Part shown: in pieces, positions 44,455 through 53,295 of the stretch
How the letters are laid out: the number at the start of each line of letters is the position of its first letter
Numbering within the stretch: position 1 is the first letter of the stretch
Origin: Qipengyuania xiapuensis
GTDB lineage: Bacteria > Pseudomonadota > Alphaproteobacteria > Sphingomonadales > Sphingomonadaceae
NCBI RefSeq assembly: GCF_019711395.1
Contig: NZ_JAIGNL010000001.1
Span: 558,001 to 622,000, forward strand
Reading direction: 5' to 3'
DNA: 64,000 nt
Translations under genes and position numbers: made by a program
The notes under the pieces: model-generated
What the model was told of the DNA's origin: nothing
Database searches by the model: none
What the model saw: the letters and a program-made list of their open reading frames with translations, nothing else

Positions 44455-45251
44455 CAGTTCGGAGCCTTTTGCTTGTCGAGATCGAAGTCGGGAAGCGGCA
44501 CTCCGGTGTCAGACAGGGAAGTCTCGGCGCCTTCGCCATATTTGTAGTCGAGATAACGATTCTTGATCGCAAGGTCATCGATGGAACCCTGCGCCAACTG
44601 GCGATTGATCGAATCGATCTCGCGGCTGATCACATCAAGACCGTTCTCTAGCTGCTTGACCGGCGTAGTTCCCGACCGCTCTTCGTAGCGCATGCTTTCG
44701 GGGATCTTCAGGAACCCTTCGATCATGTCGGGCATGTCCTCGCCCACCAGCTTGCGAATTTCCCTAGCGGTAGGATGCTTCTGATCGACGTCCTCCAATT
44801 GACGCTGCAGCTCATCGAGCTGGCTGCCAATGATTGCCAGACTTTTTGCAATCGGTTTGGGCAACTTCGAGCGCTGCATTTCCAGCCACAGCTCGGTCTT
44901 GCCAACAAGATCGCGTACATTTTCCGTTTTGAGGTCGGCACGCTTCGGCACTTCCATTTTGGGGTAGCTGGAAAACACGCCGATCGCGACGATGCTGGCA
45001 ACGAGCACAGCCATCAGGCCCCAAAAGCCGATGCCACTGAACATCGCGCCGGCGATCCCACTGGCCAGCCAAATGGCAAAGACCGCAATCACGATATTGC
45101 GGGCCTTTTTGCCCCAATGCTTCGCCTTAAGCTTGGCAGACCCGCGACCAATGGAGCCCGCGCGGCGATGCACACCGCCGGCACGTTGCTGCGACAGCGA
45201 TTCCTTCGCCGCCCGAACGATATTGTCACTGTCGCGGGTGAGGTCGTTCAT
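44454..45251 (-). CDS. XpaC-like (5-bromo-4-chloroindolyl phosphate hydrolysis) membrane protein
   Basis: A 265-residue protein with a basic N-terminus, two closely spaced membrane segments (about 53-93), and a soluble helical C-terminal part with several coiled-coil-like stretches. The layout fits the XpaC family that commonly precedes or follows TelA/YaaN. The start lies one base beyond the telA stop. The molecular function is unknown; it may anchor TelA at the membrane. Confidence 0.7.
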   Translation of the reverse strand: MNDLTRDSDNIVRAAKESLSQQRAGGVHRRAGSIGRGSAKLKAKHWGKKARNIVIAVFAIWLASGIAGAMFSGIGFWGLMAVLVASIVAIGVFSSYPKMEVPKRADLKTENVRDLVGKTELWLEMQRSKLPKPIAKSLAIIGSQLDELQRQLEDVDQKHPTAREIRKLVGEDMPDMIEGFLKIPESMRYEERSGTTPVKQLENGLDVISREIDSINRQLAQGSIDDLAIKNRYLDYKYGEGAETSLSDTGVPLPDFDLDKQKAPN

Positions 45252-45252
45252 A

Positions 45253-46503
45253 TCAGCCTTCGATGCTCAGCAGGTTCGATTCCTGGATCGAAGACTGCGC
45301 CTGTGCCTGTCCTTCGGCACGGGCGATGTAGCCTTTCGACTTCTCGACCTCGTCGGTGAGCACGTTGACCGTCTGCTTCATGCTGTCGAGCGCGCGCAGC
45401 TTGAACTGGTCGACCTCGTCCATCGTGTCGTAGATGTTCTGGAAGGCGCGCTGCAGCGTCTCCAGCGGGATCGTGCTGGCGGCGGCCTGCTCGTGGATCT
45501 TGCCCGTCTGGTCGCGCAGCATCGTGCTGGTACTGTCGATGATGCCTGCTGTAGTGTCGTTGAGCGCGGTGATCTGGCCCAGCACGAGGCGCTGGTTGGT
45601 CATCGCCTCGGCCACGGTAACCGCGGTGCGAAGCGCGCCCACGGTGGTCGTGCTGGCACGGTCGACGCCCTTCACGAGCTCGACATTGTTCTTCTTCACG
45701 AGGTCCAGCGCGAGGTAACCCTGCACGCTGACTGCCATCTGCGTGAGCAGGTCCTGCGTACGCTGGCGGACATAAAACAGCGCGGTTTCGCGGATCGCCT
45801 TGGCCTTGGCCGGATCGGTCGCGTCGAGTTCCGCGGCCTTTTCCTCGAGCTTGCCGTCGAGCGTGTTCGAGATGTGGATCATCTGCTCGAGGTTGCCCAT
45901 GGCTTCCCAGAGCTTCTGGCGTTCCACGTCGATCGCGGCATTGTCCATGATCAGCTCGTCCTTGCCGCTGGCGAGGTTCGAGAGGATCGACTGGATATGC
46001 GTCTGCGCGCTCTGGTAGCTGCGGAAGTAGTTCGTCAGCTTGTTGCCGAAAGGAATAATGCCGAGGAACTTGCGCGTGCCAGAAAGCTTGCCGCGCTTGC
46101 CCGGATCGAGGTCTTCGACCACACGGCGCAGCTCTGCGAGGTTCGCGCCGACGCCTTCGTCCTTGTCCATCGCGCGGACCGGGCGGTCGAGGAAGCGGTT
46201 CGACATGCCAGCCGCCGCCATGATTTCCTTGCGGCCCATATTGGTCAGCTGGTCGACCTTCTTGCCGAATTCGGGCGAGTTCGCGTCCTGCGAAATGAGA
46301 TCTTCCACGAAGCCGTCGACCTTGGTTTCGAGCTTGCTCTTCACCTCTTCGGAAACCGGCACGAGGCCGGCCGCCTTTTCGGGCGCGACCGCGGGTACGG
46401 GGTCGGGCGGAGTCAGGTCGAACTCGGGCGGCGCAGCCGTAGTCGTGGGAGCGGCCTTTGCGGGTGCAGGCGCAGCTTCGGGCTTGGGCGTTTCGTCACT
46501 CAT
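45253..46503 (-). CDS. telA: TelA-family toxic anion resistance protein
   Basis: A 416-residue member of the TelA/YaaN family: a Pro/Ala-rich N-terminal tail (about 1-65), then a long alpha-helical domain with motifs such as DKDEGVGANLAELRR, RFQSAQTHIQSIL-like RSYQSAQTHIQ and LASGKDELIMDNAAI. Family members are linked to tellurite or other stress resistance, with mechanism unproven. First gene of a three-gene unit with the XpaC-like and PHA-system genes. Confidence 0.9.
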   Translation of the reverse strand: MSDETPKPEAAPAPAKAAPTTTAAPPEFDLTPPDPVPAVAPEKAAGLVPVSEEVKSKLETKVDGFVEDLISQDANSPEFGKKVDQLTNMGRKEIMAAAGMSNRFLDRPVRAMDKDEGVGANLAELRRVVEDLDPGKRGKLSGTRKFLGIIPFGNKLTNYFRSYQSAQTHIQSILSNLASGKDELIMDNAAIDVERQKLWEAMGNLEQMIHISNTLDGKLEEKAAELDATDPAKAKAIRETALFYVRQRTQDLLTQMAVSVQGYLALDLVKKNNVELVKGVDRASTTTVGALRTAVTVAEAMTNQRLVLGQITALNDTTAGIIDSTSTMLRDQTGKIHEQAAASTIPLETLQRAFQNIYDTMDEVDQFKLRALDSMKQTVNVLTDEVEKSKGYIARAEGQAQAQSSIQESNLLSIEG

Positions 46504-46618
46504 GATATTTCAGCAGACCTCCGAGAGAACCAGGGCGTGTGAGCCTTAGTTCTGTATTAGGTCTCTATAACACGAGTTTCAAGCGCCTCTGTCCTTCCGG
46601 ATCAGCGGTTTGCCGAAA

Positions 46619-48358
46619 CTAGGCGGCCAGTTCGAGTTCGATCGGCTGGATTTCGCCCGAAAGGTATAGCCTCTTGGCCTTCGCACGGCTGAGCTTGCCC
46701 GAGCTGGTGCGCGGCAGCGTGCGCGGCGGCACTAGCTCGACGACGCAGCTCATTCCGGTCACGCCGCGGACCTTGTCGGAGATCTGGTCGCGCAGCTTGA
46801 TGCGCTCTTCCGGCTCGGAAACACGGCAATGGACGAGCACGGCTGGCGCTTCCTCGCCATTCTCGGTCTCGATCGAGAAGGCGGCGATGTCGCCGTGGTT
46901 GAAGCCGGGCAGCTGTTCCACCGCCCATTCGATGTCCTGCGGCCAGTGGTTCTTGCCGTTGATGATGATCATGTCCTTCGCGCGGCCCACGATGAACAGG
47001 TAGCCATCGGCGAGGTAGCCCATGTCACCGGTGTCCAGCCAGCCGTCGACGAGGCATTCATCGGTCGCTTCCTGGTTGCGGAAGTAGGAGTGCATGACGC
47101 TCTTGCCGCGGCACCAGACCTTGCCGATCTGGTGGTCGCCCTTGGCATTGCCCTGCTCGTCGCGGATTTCGACCTCCATCCCGGGGATCGGCTTGCCGCA
47201 GTTGACGATCGCGCGATAGCGCGCGGGATTCTTGAGGTCGCGCGGACGGCCCGATAGGCGCTCTTCCTCGACCAGCTCGACGCGGATGCCTTCGCCCGGC
47301 GGCATTACGGTAACCGCGAGCGTCGCCTCGGCAAGCCCGTAGCTCGGCGTGAATGCATTCGCCTTGAAGCCCGCGTCGGAGAATGCGTTGACGAAATTCT
47401 GCATGACGTCGGGGCGGATCATGTCCGCGCCGTTACCGGCGGTGCGCCAGCGCGAGAGGTCGAAGCGGTCCGCGACGTGGCTCTGGCTGGAAATGCGGCG
47501 CGCGCAGATGTCGTAGCCGAAAGTCGGCGAATAGCTGAGGGTCGTGCCCTTGTTGCGGCTGATGAGGTCGAGCCAGGCGAGCGGACGGCGGGCGAAGTGC
47601 TCTGTCCGGATAAGGTCGACCGAGACCTGGTTTGCGATCAGCGACAGGAAGCAGCCGACGAGGCCCATATCATGGTACCAGGGCAGCCAGCTCACCACCC
47701 GGTCGTTCGTGCCGATGTCCATCGACTGGGCATGGCCGCGCAGATTGTGGAGCAGCGCCTCGTGGGTGACGGCAACGCCGGTCGGGAAACGCGTCGAGCC
47801 GGAAGAATACTGGAGGTAGCTGATATCGTCGGGCTTGGCTTCGGGCAGCTCGCACTCCGGGCCTTCGCGCTGGGCGAACACGTCCCAGCTTTCGCCCTCG
47901 CAGCCCTGCTTGTCGGCAGCGGCCTTGGCCATTTCGGCGATTTCGGGCGGATAGAGGAGAATGCGCGGATCGCTGCTCTCGAGCTGGACCTTGAGCTGGT
48001 CGATATAGCTTTCCTTGCCGCCGAAGGTGGTCGGCAGGGGCAGCGGGACGGGCCAGGCGCCCGCATAGATGCAGGCGCAGAACAATGCGGAGAATTCGGA
48101 GCTGGTTTCGGCAACCAGCGCCACGCGCTCGTTCTTGCCGATGCCCGAAGCGATCAGCTTGTAGGCCATCGCGATCGCATCGCTGCGCATTTCGGAATAG
48201 GGATAGACGCGCGCGAGGTTGCCGCGCATGTCGTGGAAATTGAGTCCCTTTTCGCTTCGGGCTGCGTAATCGATCGCGTCGTTGAAAGTCGCGAAGTCGC
48301 TCCTGCGTCGTGGCAGGTTGCAGTCGTTCGGCGTCGGCGTCAAAACGGCGTCGTTCAT
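46619..48358 (-). CDS. Fatty acyl-AMP ligase (FAAL)
   Basis: A 579-residue adenylate-forming enzyme that activates fatty acids as acyl-AMP and normally loads them onto acyl carrier proteins. Visible motifs: YLQYSSGSTRFPTGV (phosphate loop), WLPWYHDMGLVG and YGLAEATLAV, which are FAAL hallmarks, and DTGDMGYLADGYLFIVGRAKDMIIINGKNHWPQDIE. It lacks CoA-binding signs I could recognise. No carrier protein, PKS or NRPS gene is within the window, so its partner is unknown. The start is ATG at 48358; the open frame extends upstream without support. Confidence 0.9.
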   Translation of the reverse strand: MNDAVLTPTPNDCNLPRRRSDFATFNDAIDYAARSEKGLNFHDMRGNLARVYPYSEMRSDAIAMAYKLIASGIGKNERVALVAETSSEFSALFCACIYAGAWPVPLPLPTTFGGKESYIDQLKVQLESSDPRILLYPPEIAEMAKAAADKQGCEGESWDVFAQREGPECELPEAKPDDISYLQYSSGSTRFPTGVAVTHEALLHNLRGHAQSMDIGTNDRVVSWLPWYHDMGLVGCFLSLIANQVSVDLIRTEHFARRPLAWLDLISRNKGTTLSYSPTFGYDICARRISSQSHVADRFDLSRWRTAGNGADMIRPDVMQNFVNAFSDAGFKANAFTPSYGLAEATLAVTVMPPGEGIRVELVEEERLSGRPRDLKNPARYRAIVNCGKPIPGMEVEIRDEQGNAKGDHQIGKVWCRGKSVMHSYFRNQEATDECLVDGWLDTGDMGYLADGYLFIVGRAKDMIIINGKNHWPQDIEWAVEQLPGFNHGDIAAFSIETENGEEAPAVLVHCRVSEPEERIKLRDQISDKVRGVTGMSCVVELVPPRTLPRTSSGKLSRAKAKRLYLSGEIQPIELELAA

Positions 48359-48489
48359 AGCTTTGTTATGATACCTTTTGAAATTCAGTGCCTTATGGCG
48401 ACCCAAATGCAGAAATTTGCCGCGCTCCCTACCGCGGCCCCTCATTCGATGTTTCCCAATCGATAAGGACTGTGGCAAGAATATGGCCG

Positions 48490-49068
48490 ATGGTTGATGC
48501 TTCCGCAACAAGGCGTCGCAATCGTCGTTCGCCGAAACCGCTTGATCGCACGCGGCTGAACGACCTCGCGCTCCATTATGTTGCTCGCTTCGCAACGTCC
48601 ACAGGAAAGCTTCGGACATACCTGCAGCGCAAGCTGCGCGAGCGCGGATGGGAGGGTGACGGCCAGCCCGATATCGATGCGCTGGTCGAACGTTTCGCCG
48701 ACAAGGGCTATGTCGATGACGAGGCCTATGCCCGCTCCAAGGCGAATGGATTGCTCGCGCGCGGCTATGGCGCACGGCGGGTGGAGGAGACCCTCCGGGC
48801 GGCCGGCATCGACGAGGAGGTGCGCGGCGACGCGGCTCCCGAGGAAGCGGAGGCCCGGCAGGCGGCGGTAGCGCTGGCGAAGCGTCGGCGATTCGGTCCC
48901 TTCGCGCGGCCCGGATCGGACGAGACGGTCGAAGAAGCCCACAAACGGCGCGAAAAGCAGCTTGCCGCAATCATTCGCGCGGGCCATGGATTCGACCACG
49001 CCCGGCGCATCGTCGAGGCGCGGACGGTCGAGGAGTTGGAAGAATGGGCTTGGGACGCACAGGACTGA
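48490..49068 (+). CDS. recX: Regulatory protein RecX
   Basis: RecX binds RecA filaments and modulates recombination. The 192-residue product has the three-helix repeats of the family: LRTYLQRKLRERGW, DIDALVERFADKGYVDDEAYARSKANGLLARGYG, and a third region toward the C-terminus (QLAAIIRAGHGFDHARRIVEA). The start is ATG at 48490. It overlaps the next lipoprotein gene by 25 bases. recA is not in the window. Confidence 0.88.
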   Translation: MVDASATRRRNRRSPKPLDRTRLNDLALHYVARFATSTGKLRTYLQRKLRERGWEGDGQPDIDALVERFADKGYVDDEAYARSKANGLLARGYGARRVEETLRAAGIDEEVRGDAAPEEAEARQAAVALAKRRRFGPFARPGSDETVEEAHKRREKQLAAIIRAGHGFDHARRIVEARTVEELEEWAWDAQD

Positions 49069-49562
49069 TCGCACGGGGATTTTCCATCGCTGCGGGAGCG
49101 GCCATCCTTTTCGCCTGCTCGCCCCAGCCATCCGCAGAACCTGCACCGGCCAGCGTCGGCGACGAGGCGGCGCCCAGCGTCCACCCTGTATCGGGCCTCG
49201 AGATCATTCCGGTCACCGTCACCAGCGGCGACGAGACTTTCGAATTCCGTTCCGAGCTGGCCGCCAGCCGCGAGGCGCAGGCGCAGGGCCTCATGTTCCG
49301 CACGGAGCTGGGCGACTGGGAGGCGATGATCTTCCCGAGCGAGCCGCAGACGGCGCGCAGCTTCTGGATGAAGAACACGCCGATCCCGCTCGACATCATT
49401 TTCATCGGGACTGACGGCAGGATCCTCAACATCGCCGCGATGACCGAGCCCTATTCGCTCGAATCGGTCTATTCGCAGGGTACCACCAGCGGGGTTCTGG
49501 AACTGCGCGGCGGCCGTGCGGAGGAACTCGGTATCGAGCCGGGAGATATGGTCCGGTGGTAA
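49044..49562 (+). CDS. DUF192 lipoprotein
   Basis: A 172-residue predicted lipoprotein: the signal peptide ends in LFAC (Cys25), then a Pro/Ala/Glu spacer and a DUF192 domain (about 52-170) with QAQGLMFRTEL, FWMKNTPIPLDIIFIG and the C-terminal VLELRGGRAEELGI. Its function is unknown. The start lies inside the last 25 bases of recX. Confidence 0.88.
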   Translation: MGLGRTGLIARGFSIAAGAAILFACSPQPSAEPAPASVGDEAAPSVHPVSGLEIIPVTVTSGDETFEFRSELAASREAQAQGLMFRTELGDWEAMIFPSEPQTARSFWMKNTPIPLDIIFIGTDGRILNIAAMTEPYSLESVYSQGTTSGVLELRGGRAEELGIEPGDMVRW

Positions 49563-49625
49563 AGCGAGCGCCGACGCCTTCAAGGGCGCTTGAGGCGCGC
49601 CCAAAACAAGGCTAAGCGCGCGGCC

Positions 49626-50024
49626 ATGAGTCTCCTCGGAAAAATCTTCACCTGGTGGAACGGTGCAACCATCGGCACGCTCCTGTGGTCTTCCCGCAAT
49701 GGCGAGAAAGTCGGCACCGACGCGCAGGGCAATACCTATTTCCGCTCCAAGAAGCGTGGCGAAGGCCAGCGCGAGCGTCGCTGGGTGATTTACGAGGGTC
49801 CCAACGATGCGAGCCGCGTGCCCGCAGAATGGCACGGCTGGCTGCACGGCGCATTCGACGACGTGCCCGAGAGCAACCTTCCGCCGCCGCGCATCTGGGA
49901 AGCCGAATATACGCCCAATGCGACCGGTACCGAGAAGGCCTATCGCCCGCAGGGTGCGCTCGAAAAGGGTGGCAAGCGCGCACGCGCAGTGGGCGACTAC
50001 GAAGCCTGGTCGCCGGACGCCTGA
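49626..50024 (+). CDS. NADH:ubiquinone oxidoreductase accessory subunit NDUFA12
   Basis: A 132-residue homolog of complex I subunit B17.2/NDUFA12, present in alphaproteobacteria and mitochondria. It has the WWNGATIGT start, the GTDAQGNTYFRSKK stretch, RRWVIYEG, and EWHGWLHGAFDDVP. The core nuo operon is elsewhere, as is usual. The start at 49626 is the conserved Met; the ORF extends upstream. A DUF2155 lipoprotein gene begins two bases after its stop. Confidence 0.93.
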   Translation: MSLLGKIFTWWNGATIGTLLWSSRNGEKVGTDAQGNTYFRSKKRGEGQRERRWVIYEGPNDASRVPAEWHGWLHGAFDDVPESNLPPPRIWEAEYTPNATGTEKAYRPQGALEKGGKRARAVGDYEAWSPDA

Positions 50025-50026
50025 GC

Positions 50027-50515
50027 ATGATGCGCGCGGGCGCACTTCTTGCCGGCCTTGCGCTGCTGACGGCCTGTTCGGACGACCCTGCCGCGCCGGC
50101 TCCCGTCGAAACCGAGATTCCCGAAGACCTGCAGAACGTGGCTCCGCCGCCTGCATCGGGCGCCGAAGTCGCCGGCATCGGTACGCCGATGGAAGAGCGC
50201 GTCGCGACGATCGGCCTCCTCAACAAGCGCAACAACCTCGCGCAGGATCTCGAGCTGAGGCCGGGCGAACAGCAGCGGGTCGGCGATGTGATCGTGCGTC
50301 TCAGAGCCTGCGAGCGAACGGCGCCGTGGGAATTCGAGAAGGACGAGGGCGCATTCGTGCAGGTCCTCGTGCGCGAGCGCGGCAGCGAGAGCGATTTCCG
50401 CTCGGTCTTTTCCGGCTGGCTGTTCAAGAACAAGCCCTCGATCAACGTGGTCGAGCACCCGATTTACGACGTGTGGGTCAAGGCCTGCGCGATGGAGTTC
50501 CCGGGCGAGGAATGA
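50027..50515 (+). CDS. DUF2155 lipoprotein
   Basis: A 162-residue protein with a lipoprotein signal (LALLTAC, Cys17) and a DUF2155 domain in the C-terminal half (TIGLLNKRNNLAQDLELRPGEQ, AFVQVL, FSGWLFKNKPSINVVEHPIYDVWVKAC). The family follows the NDUFA12 gene in many alphaproteobacteria; the role is unknown. Two ATG codons in tandem start it. The last 52 bases overlap the convergent aat gene. Confidence 0.88.
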   Translation: MMRAGALLAGLALLTACSDDPAAPAPVETEIPEDLQNVAPPPASGAEVAGIGTPMEERVATIGLLNKRNNLAQDLELRPGEQQRVGDVIVRLRACERTAPWEFEKDEGAFVQVLVRERGSESDFRSVFSGWLFKNKPSINVVEHPIYDVWVKACAMEFPGEE

Positions 50516-51156
50516 GCGTTCGCTTCGGCGATCGCCTGCGGGATGCGCCCCGTCGGCACGCCGCGGGCAGAATGCAGCAATCCCAGGTACCTGGCCTGCG
50601 GCATGGCAACTGCGCCCAATGAGCCGAGGTGGTCGGTCATGAACTGGCAGTCGAGCAGGACGTAGCCGGCCCGCTTCATCGCGGCGACGAGCCATGCGAG
50701 CGCGACCTTGCTGGCATTGTCCGCCCGGCTGAACATGCTCTCGCCGCAGAACACCCGGTCGAAAGCCACGCCGTACAGGCCGCCGACCAGTTCGCCGTCC
50801 TGCCAGACCTCGACCGAATGGGCGTGTCCCTGCTCCTGTAGAGCGATGTAGCTCGCCTCGATCTGGTGGCTGATCCAGCTTTCCGCATGCTCTTCGCGCG
50901 GCTCGGCGCAGGCAGAGATTACTGCGCGAAAGTCCCGGTCGCAGGTGACGCGGTAGCGATCCTGCCGGATGACCTTGCGCAGGCTCTTCGACATGCGGAA
51001 CCCGTCGAGCGGGATGATCGCCCTCTCGCGCGGCTCGACCCAGTAGACTTCGCGGTCGTTCCGGTGGTCGGCCATGGGAAAGATGCCGCTGCGATAGGCG
51101 CGCAGCAGCAATTCCGCTGGGATGATCTCTGGTACCGGCGCATGCATGGCGCGCAT
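50464..51156 (-). CDS. aat: Leucyl/phenylalanyl-tRNA-protein transferase
   Basis: Adds Leu or Phe to N-terminal Arg/Lys of proteins, marking them for ClpAP (N-degron pathway). The 230-residue product has LLRAYRSGIFPM, the WISHQIEASYIALQEQGHAHSVEVW core and the GLYGVAFDRVFCGESMFS motif. The start may be 51156 or 51147, both ATG. Its 3' end overlaps the DUF2155 gene on the other strand by 52 bases. Confidence 0.95.
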   Translation of the reverse strand: MRAMHAPVPEIIPAELLLRAYRSGIFPMADHRNDREVYWVEPRERAIIPLDGFRMSKSLRKVIRQDRYRVTCDRDFRAVISACAEPREEHAESWISHQIEASYIALQEQGHAHSVEVWQDGELVGGLYGVAFDRVFCGESMFSRADNASKVALAWLVAAMKRAGYVLLDCQFMTDHLGSLGAVAMPQARYLGLLHSARGVPTGRIPQAIAEANAHSSPGNSIAQALTHTS

Positions 51157-51237
51157 ATCCTAACAGTTCGCACAAGGTAGCGATACTTGTCTTGCCAAGC
51201 GCGCGCGGCTCTTCTAATGCGCCGCTCTCCAAGCTGC

Positions 51238-51313
51238 AGGGGTGTAGCTCAGCTGGTAGAGCATCGGTCTCCAAAACCGAGGGCCACGGGTTCGAATCCT
51301 GTCACCCCTGCCA
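51238..51313 (+). tRNA. tRNA-Trp (anticodon CCA)
   Basis: Cloverleaf: acceptor AGGGGTG/CACCCCT, D arm with AGCTCAGCTGGTAGAGC, anticodon stem TCGGT/ACCGA with loop CTCCAAA, T arm with GGTTCGAATCC, discriminator G and encoded CCA. secE/nusG, a common neighbour of tRNA-Trp, is not here. Confidence 0.97.
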
Positions 51314-51365
51314 TTTCCTCTTCAATGACTTGTCGCTGACGCAAGGCGCGCCTATCGCGCAAGTC

Positions 51366-52256
51366 ATGACAGAAGAAGAAAAACGCAAGCGCGGCATCCA
51401 GGACCGCAAGTTCTACCCTGCACACAAAGAAGCCCAGTTCGAAAAGAAGGGCCTCGAAACACACACTCCGCAGACCGAACACCCCTCATACAAGCTGGCT
51501 TTCCAGGACACGGACTTCCTCCTGCGCGAGGAACTGCGCCCGGTTCGCTTCCAACTCGAGCTGCTGAAGCCCGAGATGGTTCTCGACGAAGCCGGCGTCG
51601 GCTCGACGCTGGTCATGTACGGCAGCGCCCGCATTCCCCCGCCCGATGCGGCGGAAGCCGCTCTGGAAGGTGCCAAGGACCTTCCGGAATACGACCGCAA
51701 GGTCGTCGAGAACCTCGTCGCCAAGAGCAAGTATTACGACGAGGCCCGCAAGCTCGGGAAGCTGGCGACCGAGAAATCGATCATCGAGGATGGCAAGCGC
51801 CAGTTCGTCGTGTGTTCGGGCGGTGGCCCTTCGATCATGGAGGCGGCCAACCGCGGCGCCAGCGAGGCTGGCGGGGAATCGATCGGCCTCAACATCATCC
51901 TGCCGCATGAGCAGGCGCCCAACAGCTATGTGACGCCCTACCTCTCGCTGAACTTCCACTATTTCGCGCTGCGCAAGATGCACTTCCTGCTGCGTGCTCG
52001 TGCGGTCGCGGTGTTCCCGGGCGGTTTCGGCACGTTCGACGAACTGTTCGAACTGCTCACGCTGATCCAGACCGGCAAGATGAAGCCGATTCCGATCCTG
52101 CTGTTCGGCAAGGATTTCTGGACCCGCGTGGTCGATTTCGAGGCGATTGCCGAGGAAGGCACGATCTCGAAAAAGGACTTGGACCTGTTCCGCTGGTGCG
52201 AGACCGCGGAAGAGGCCTGGGCCTATCTCTGCGACTTCTACGACCTGGGCTGCTAG
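51366..52256 (+). CDS. LOG-family nucleotide 5'-monophosphate nucleosidase-like protein
   Basis: A 296-residue member of the LOG/TIGR00730 group. The Rossmann core shows VMYGSARIP, VVCSGGGPSIMEAANRGA and the PGGFGTFDELFE motif with the catalytic-type Glu/Arg pattern. About 60 extra N-terminal residues (charged, QFEKKGLETH) distinguish it from small cytokinin-type LOG proteins. The reaction is probably release of ribose-5-phosphate from nucleoside monophosphates. The stop overlaps the convergent thiD by four bases. Confidence 0.85.
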   Translation: MTEEEKRKRGIQDRKFYPAHKEAQFEKKGLETHTPQTEHPSYKLAFQDTDFLLREELRPVRFQLELLKPEMVLDEAGVGSTLVMYGSARIPPPDAAEAALEGAKDLPEYDRKVVENLVAKSKYYDEARKLGKLATEKSIIEDGKRQFVVCSGGGPSIMEAANRGASEAGGESIGLNIILPHEQAPNSYVTPYLSLNFHYFALRKMHFLLRARAVAVFPGGFGTFDELFELLTLIQTGKMKPIPILLFGKDFWTRVVDFEAIAEEGTISKKDLDLFRWCETAEEAWAYLCDFYDLGC

Positions 52257-53074
52257 CCCTCGTCAGGGGCGGACAGCTTGCGCACCGCATGGTGTCCGAG
52301 CGGTCCGCTTCCCTCGCCGAACCCTGGGGCCTGCTCGATCGCCGAGTAGGTAAAGGCGCGCGCGATGCGCACGGCATGCGTCAGCGGCTGGCGCATGGCG
52401 AGCAGCGTCGCGAGGGCAGCCGATAAAGTGCAGCCGGTCCCATGCGTGTGCCGCGTTTCGATGCGTGCATGGCCGAAACTTGCCAGCTTGCCCGAGGCGG
52501 AAACGACGTAGTCGATCACTTGGTCGCCTTCGCCGTGGCCGCCCTTGGCAAGCACGATAGTGTCGCGCTCGCGCGCAAGGTCGAGCGCGGCTTCGAAGAC
52601 GCTTTCGCCGTCGATCTCCTCGCGCCCGGTAAGGGCGGCAAGCTCGGGCAGGTTGGGCGTGACGATGGTGGCGATATCCATCAGCGCACCGAAGCCTTCG
52701 ATGGTCGCCTCGTCGGCGAGGATCGAGCCGCTGGTTGCAACCATGACCGGATCGAACACGATCGGCCCTGCAAAGGTATCGAGCCGCTTGGCGAGCCGCA
52801 TGGCGATCTCGGGCGAACCGAGCATGCCGATCTTGATCGCATCGACCCCGATATCGGTGAGGCAGCTTTCGAGCTGGTCCATGACGAGACCCGGATCCAT
52901 CGGCGCGACCTGCTGGACCCCGCGTGTGTTCTGCGCGGTCACTGCCGTGATCGCGGTCATGGCATAGCCGCCGAGCATGGCGATGGTCTTGATGTCGGCC
53001 TGGATGCCGGCACCACCCGAGCTGTCGGAACCGGCGATCGAAAGTACGCGTGGCGGGACGGGGCGCTCGCTCAT
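52253..53074 (-). CDS. thiD: Hydroxymethylpyrimidine/phosphomethylpyrimidine kinase
   Basis: Phosphorylates HMP and HMP-P for thiamine synthesis. The 273-residue ribokinase-fold protein has VLSIAGSDSSGGAGIQADIKT, DPVMVATSG and the C-terminal ATP/anion-hole motif HGTGCTLSAALA. The start at 53074 overlaps the DUF1272 gene by four bases; the longer open frame lies within that gene. It is the last gene of a glmM-DUF1272-thiD unit. Confidence 0.94.
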   Translation of the reverse strand: MSERPVPPRVLSIAGSDSSGGAGIQADIKTIAMLGGYAMTAITAVTAQNTRGVQQVAPMDPGLVMDQLESCLTDIGVDAIKIGMLGSPEIAMRLAKRLDTFAGPIVFDPVMVATSGSILADEATIEGFGALMDIATIVTPNLPELAALTGREEIDGESVFEAALDLARERDTIVLAKGGHGEGDQVIDYVVSASGKLASFGHARIETRHTHGTGCTLSAALATLLAMRQPLTHAVRIARAFTYSAIEQAPGFGEGSGPLGHHAVRKLSAPDEG

Positions 53075-53295
53075 GGCTTGAACTTGCGCGAGGTGCTGGG
53101 CGGAAACTTGTCGTGCAGCTTCTTCGCTCGAGTCGGGCGGTCCATCAGCTCGCCGCCGCAATTGGGGCAGAGGTCATCGAGATCGTCCGCGCAGTCAGCG
53201 CAGTAGGTGCATTCAAAGCTGCAGATGAAGGCACCCGGGTTCTCCGCGGGAAGGTCGCTGCCGCAGCGTTCGCAGTCGGGGCGCATCTCGAGCAT
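53071..53295 (-). CDS. DUF1272 small zinc-ribbon-like protein
   Basis: A 74-residue protein matching DUF1272: LEMRPDCERCG, FICSFECTYCADCADDL and LCPNCGGEL, giving four CxxC-type pairs that should bind two zinc ions. The start at 53295 shares its A with the glmM stop (TGATG), and the stop overlaps thiD. The function of the family is unknown; tight coupling in the middle of two metabolic genes is notable. Confidence 0.88.
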   Translation of the reverse strand: MLEMRPDCERCGSDLPAENPGAFICSFECTYCADCADDLDDLCPNCGGELMDRPTRAKKLHDKFPPSTSRKFKP

